Below, in pieces: positions 61,425 to 64,000 of a stretch of 64,000 bases of DNA (its first letter is position 1; each line of letters begins with the position of its first letter). The notes below the pieces were generated by a model. The model made no database searches. It worked only from the letters and a program-made list of their open reading frames with translations, and had not been told where the DNA came from. The translations under genes and the position numbers were made by a program. Source of the stretch: Hyphomicrobiales bacterium (GTDB lineage Bacteria > Pseudomonadota > Alphaproteobacteria > Rhizobiales > Rhizobiaceae); the NCBI GenBank assembly GCA_900466475.1, contig UBMI01000011.1:1-64000 (forward strand), read 5' to 3'.

Positions 61425-62201
61425 TTGAATGATTCCGATCGCCATCGTTTGATCACGGAGACGCTTCGCGAGAAGCCGTTCGCCTCCGTCCGTGATCTGC
61501 AGAAGCTGCTCGGTGTTTCCCCGGCAACGATCCGCCGTGACATCGACAAGCTCGATGAGATCGGTGTAGCGCGCAAAGTGTATGGCGGGATTTCGGCGAA
61601 CGAATCTGCGACCTCAGCACGCCTCTCGGCTCGGCCTTACGACGAGAACCGCGATATTGCGGTCGACGCGAAGCGTGCCATCGCTGAAAAAGCGGCAGGC
61701 CTCGTGCGAGACGGAGACTCCGTGATCGTTCATGCGGGGTCGACGTGCTATCAGCTCGGAATTCAACTGGCTCGGCGAAATGTTCGCCTTTATACGAACT
61801 CGATGCCATTGGCGGCCTATGTGGGTGAGCATGGTACCTGTCATCTGACGTTGGCAGGCGGGGTGCTTTATCGAGAGCCGGGCATCATCCACGACGCTTC
61901 CGCAGGAGCGCCCGATTTCTTCGCGTCGCGGTTCTTCCTGGGAACGCAAGGCATCAGTTCCGAGGGACTTCTCGAATCCCATCCCTTGTTGACCAAAGCT
62001 ATTGGCGAGCTGAGCAGCTGTGCAGATGAGATTGTTCTGTTGGCGGATAGCCGGAAGCTCTCAATCCAGCCGCGCAACGTCGTTCTTCCGCTGTCTCGCA
62101 TAGGGACGATCGTGATCGACGACGGTCTTGCGGATGTCGGCGCAAAGATGCTCGAAGATGCCGGTATTTCCATACTGATCGCTACGGTAGGAGGCCAATG
62201 A
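61425..62201 (+). CDS. DeoR-family transcriptional regulator
   Basis: 258 residues from TTG 61425, chosen because GGAGG lies 8 bases upstream. The N-terminus RHRLITETLREKPFASVRDLQKLLGVSPATIRRDIDKLDEIGVARKVYGGIS is the DeoR helix-turn-helix; the sensor part has VRDGDSVIVHAGSTCYQLGIQL, LTLAGGVLYREPGIIHDAS and EIVLLADSRKL, where a sugar phosphate usually binds. Divergent from the aldolase-kinase-phosphatase genes and upstream of the second kinase, so it probably controls both arms. Confidence 0.9.
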   Translation: MNDSDRHRLITETLREKPFASVRDLQKLLGVSPATIRRDIDKLDEIGVARKVYGGISANESATSARLSARPYDENRDIAVDAKRAIAEKAAGLVRDGDSVIVHAGSTCYQLGIQLARRNVRLYTNSMPLAAYVGEHGTCHLTLAGGVLYREPGIIHDASAGAPDFFASRFFLGTQGISSEGLLESHPLLTKAIGELSSCADEIVLLADSRKLSIQPRNVVLPLSRIGTIVIDDGLADVGAKMLEDAGISILIATVGGQ

Positions 62202-63607
62202 TGGTGCCATCGAACGTGGTCGCAGTTTTCGATCTCGGCAAAACGAACTCGAAGCTTTTCGTCTTCAGTGCAGACGGTTCCGTGCTCTCGGAAGCCAGGA
62301 CAAAGCCCAGTTGGATCGAGTACGATGGCTTGCGTGTTCTCGATGACGTCGCGCTCTTCACTTGGATGACGTCTGCCTTGACGCAGGCGACCGAAGAGCA
62401 TTTCGTTGGTCACGTCATGTTCTCGGGACACGGGTGCACCTTTGCACTCGTTCGGGATGACGAGCTGGTGCATCCCGTACTCGATTACGAACAGGAACCG
62501 CCTCAGCGGGTTGCGGACAGCATCGACATTTTGGTGCCAGCCTTCAGCGAAACCTATTCGCCGAAGCTCCCGTTGGGTTTCAATTACGGACGGCACATCC
62601 TCTGGCTAGAGGCCATCAAGCCAGAGGTGGTAAGTCGCGCCGACGCCATCCTTTCATACCCGCAGTTTTGGTCCTGGAAATTTTCCGGCCGGAAAGTGTC
62701 CGAGGTTTCCTACATCGGCTGCCACTCTCACCTCTGGGCACCGCTGCGTGATGATTTCAGCAGTCTGGTCTATAGCCGAGGCTGGCGTGGAAAGATGCCA
62801 GCCTTCGAACGGGCGGGTGCTGCTTTGGGCAATTGGGAGATCGGGCCTGATCGGGAAAACGCGGTTCCGGTCGTTGTCCACAATGGTGTCCACGACAGTA
62901 ATTCCGCGCTCTATTACTACCGTTCGCTCGGGTTCCAGGACTTTACGCTCGTGTCGACTGGCACATGGGTCGTGATTTTCAATTCGGCGTGCCCGCTGGA
63001 AGCGTTGGATGAACACCGTGACATGCTCGCAAACGTCACCGTCGACGGGAAGCCGGCTCCGACCATAAGGTTCATGGGCGGCCGGGAATATGACATCGCA
63101 AGTGACGGCTGGAACAAGCCAATCAGTCTTGAGGCAGTCTCGAGAGTGATCGCGAAGCGCGTATTCGCATTGCCCTCTTTTGCGCCCGGCGGCCCGATGC
63201 AGGGGTTCGAAAGCCGCTTTGTGGGGCCTGAGGCGAACGGCGAGGAGAGGGCCGCCGTCGCACTTCTGTATGTCGTTCTAATGACCAATCTTTCCTTGGA
63301 TCTCATCCAGTCCGAGAACGAGATCGTAATCGATGGCGGGCTCGTCAAGACGGGACTGTTCGCCGAGCTTCTTGCTCAGTTGCGCCCTTCGCAGCCGATA
63401 TTCACCAGCGCGACCGCCGAAGGCAGTGCGTTTGGAGCCGCCGCGTTGGTTTTCGACACTCTGGGTGAGAAGCCATTTGCGAACGAAACGAATGAGGCGG
63501 CTTCGTTGCAGGTTTTCGGCCTCGAAGCATACCGCGATGCATGGCGGGCGTTGATCGACATCGGCGAACCGGAACTCGCACGCCCGAGGAAAGAGTTACA
63601 GGCATGA
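62198..63607 (+). CDS. FGGY-family carbohydrate kinase (second copy in the locus)
   Basis: 469 residues, overlapping the deoR stop by 4 bases. VVAVFDLGKTNSKLFVFSADGSVL, HVMFSGHGCTFALVRDDEL, SYIGCHSHLWAPLRDDFSSLVYSRGW, NGVHDSNSALYYYRSLG with the catalytic aspartate, TLVSTGTWVVIFN, and VIDGGLVKTGLFAELLAQLRPSQPIFTSATAEGSAFGAAALV. This is the L-fuculose/L-rhamnulose-type branch rather than the ribulokinase type of the first copy, so the two kinases act on different substrates or steps. Confidence 0.87.
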   Translation: MMVPSNVVAVFDLGKTNSKLFVFSADGSVLSEARTKPSWIEYDGLRVLDDVALFTWMTSALTQATEEHFVGHVMFSGHGCTFALVRDDELVHPVLDYEQEPPQRVADSIDILVPAFSETYSPKLPLGFNYGRHILWLEAIKPEVVSRADAILSYPQFWSWKFSGRKVSEVSYIGCHSHLWAPLRDDFSSLVYSRGWRGKMPAFERAGAALGNWEIGPDRENAVPVVVHNGVHDSNSALYYYRSLGFQDFTLVSTGTWVVIFNSACPLEALDEHRDMLANVTVDGKPAPTIRFMGGREYDIASDGWNKPISLEAVSRVIAKRVFALPSFAPGGPMQGFESRFVGPEANGEERAAVALLYVVLMTNLSLDLIQSENEIVIDGGLVKTGLFAELLAQLRPSQPIFTSATAEGSAFGAAALVFDTLGEKPFANETNEAASLQVFGLEAYRDAWRALIDIGEPELARPRKELQA

Positions 63608-64000
63608 ACACGGCAGGCGACAACCGCGCACCCGTTCTGGAGATGCGCAATATCAGCAAAACATTCGCGAGCACTAAAGCGCTTACAAACGTGTCGCTTA
63701 CCGTCTATCCCGGTGAAGTCCACGCGCTGATGGGCGAGAACGGTGCTGGCAAATCGACGCTAATGAAGGTGCTCTCGGGAGCGTACACCGCTGACCCGGG
63801 CGGCACCATTCTCGTCGACGGAAAGCCCATCGTTGCGGGAGACCCGATAAAGGCAAAGGCGAATGGCGTTTCCGTCATTTATCAGGAGCTCTCGCTCGCG
63901 CCCAATCTCACCGTCGCACAAAACATGTTCCTTGCTGCCGAACCTGCCAGGTACGGCGTCCTGGATAAGGCAGCTGCGCGCGCACGGGCCGAGCCGATCC
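63604..64000 (+). CDS. Ribose-type ABC ATPase, N-terminal part (cut by window)
   Basis: ATG 63604 overlaps the kinase stop by 4 bases. The 132 residues available show a sugar ABC ATPase: LEMRNISKTFASTKALTNVSLTVYPGEVHALM, Walker A GENGAGKSTLMKVLSG, Q-loop VIYQELSLAPNLTVAQNMFLAAEP. The frame is open to base 64000. It is the first transporter gene of the second arm of the sugar locus. Confidence 0.9.
   Translation, partial: MNTAGDNRAPVLEMRNISKTFASTKALTNVSLTVYPGEVHALMGENGAGKSTLMKVLSGAYTADPGGTILVDGKPIVAGDPIKAKANGVSVIYQELSLAPNLTVAQNMFLAAEPARYGVLDKAAARARAEPI

Noticed and set aside
1..64000. CRISPR array or replication origin (repABC, oriV iterons)
   Set aside because: No regularly spaced repeats with unique spacers, no repA/B/C-like protein and no iteron cluster were seen.

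Overview
The window looks like an accessory region (megaplasmid or chromid type) of an alphaproteobacterium in the Rhizobium/Agrobacterium group. Grounds: GC-rich coding sequence, an LpiA/MprF tail at the left edge, DUF982 and DUF2934 proteins, a ROSE-type heat-shock leader, an RpoE2-like promoter, and many LacI/DeoR-controlled sugar ABC loci. No tRNA, rRNA, CRISPR array or replication origin was seen. All calls come from reading the sequence and translations by eye; no database search was run.

Layout. 1-5.6 kb: MprF/LpiA C-terminus, a Rap1a/Tai-like secreted protein, small proteins, a CRP/FNR gene broken by an in-frame stop, and a TacA/TacT-type toxin-antitoxin pair with a concentric double palindrome over its promoter. 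5.9-14.3 kb: LysE exporter divergent from a LuxR regulator; a decayed SDR; a TetR/DUF1330 pair with two tandem operator boxes; a LysR gene facing a four-gene redox operon (two NTF2-like proteins, SDR, aldo/keto reductase). 14.5-24 kb: a graveyard. It holds an IS256 remnant joined to an mgtA pseudogene, an intact membrane protein with a winged-helix-like N-terminus and two decayed relatives of it (one inverted), two damaged response regulators, an intact AI-2E transporter with a long C-terminal extension, and a truncated IS3 transposase.

24-38.6 kb: response regulator and GAF histidine kinase tail to tail; a PHB-depolymerase-type esterase pseudogene; cytoplasmic alpha-amylase; a stress cluster (YciE/F-like, GsiB/17M-like, PepSY); an SDR; a zinc alcohol dehydrogenase that seems to lack a normal start codon, followed by a sugar-phosphate isomerase/epimerase; AbiEii and LigD remnants; and a heat-shock operon (Hsp20, DUF982, small protein) behind a sigma32-like promoter and ROSE leader.

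39-48.9 kb is the most unusual stretch: an AfuABC-type ABC transporter, a LacI regulator, two Nudix hydrolases, a CofD/YvcK-like protein, a left-handed beta-helix protein and an inositol-monophosphatase-family enzyme. A shared operator (TTTGCA-N6-TGCAAA) occurs twice between transporter and regulator and once before the phosphatase gene, which points to a single sugar-phosphate or nucleotide-sugar regulon. 49-50 kb is a recombination scar (IS21-like repeats, thiolase tail, chemoreceptor tail). 50.1-55.7 kb: LacI plus a ribose-type ABC transporter and a metallo-beta-lactamase-fold hydrolase. 56-57.4 kb: MgtC and ParDE. 58-64 kb: a second sugar locus with HAD phosphatase, two FGGY kinases, class II aldolase, DeoR regulator and the start of another ribose-type ABC ATPase cut by the window edge.
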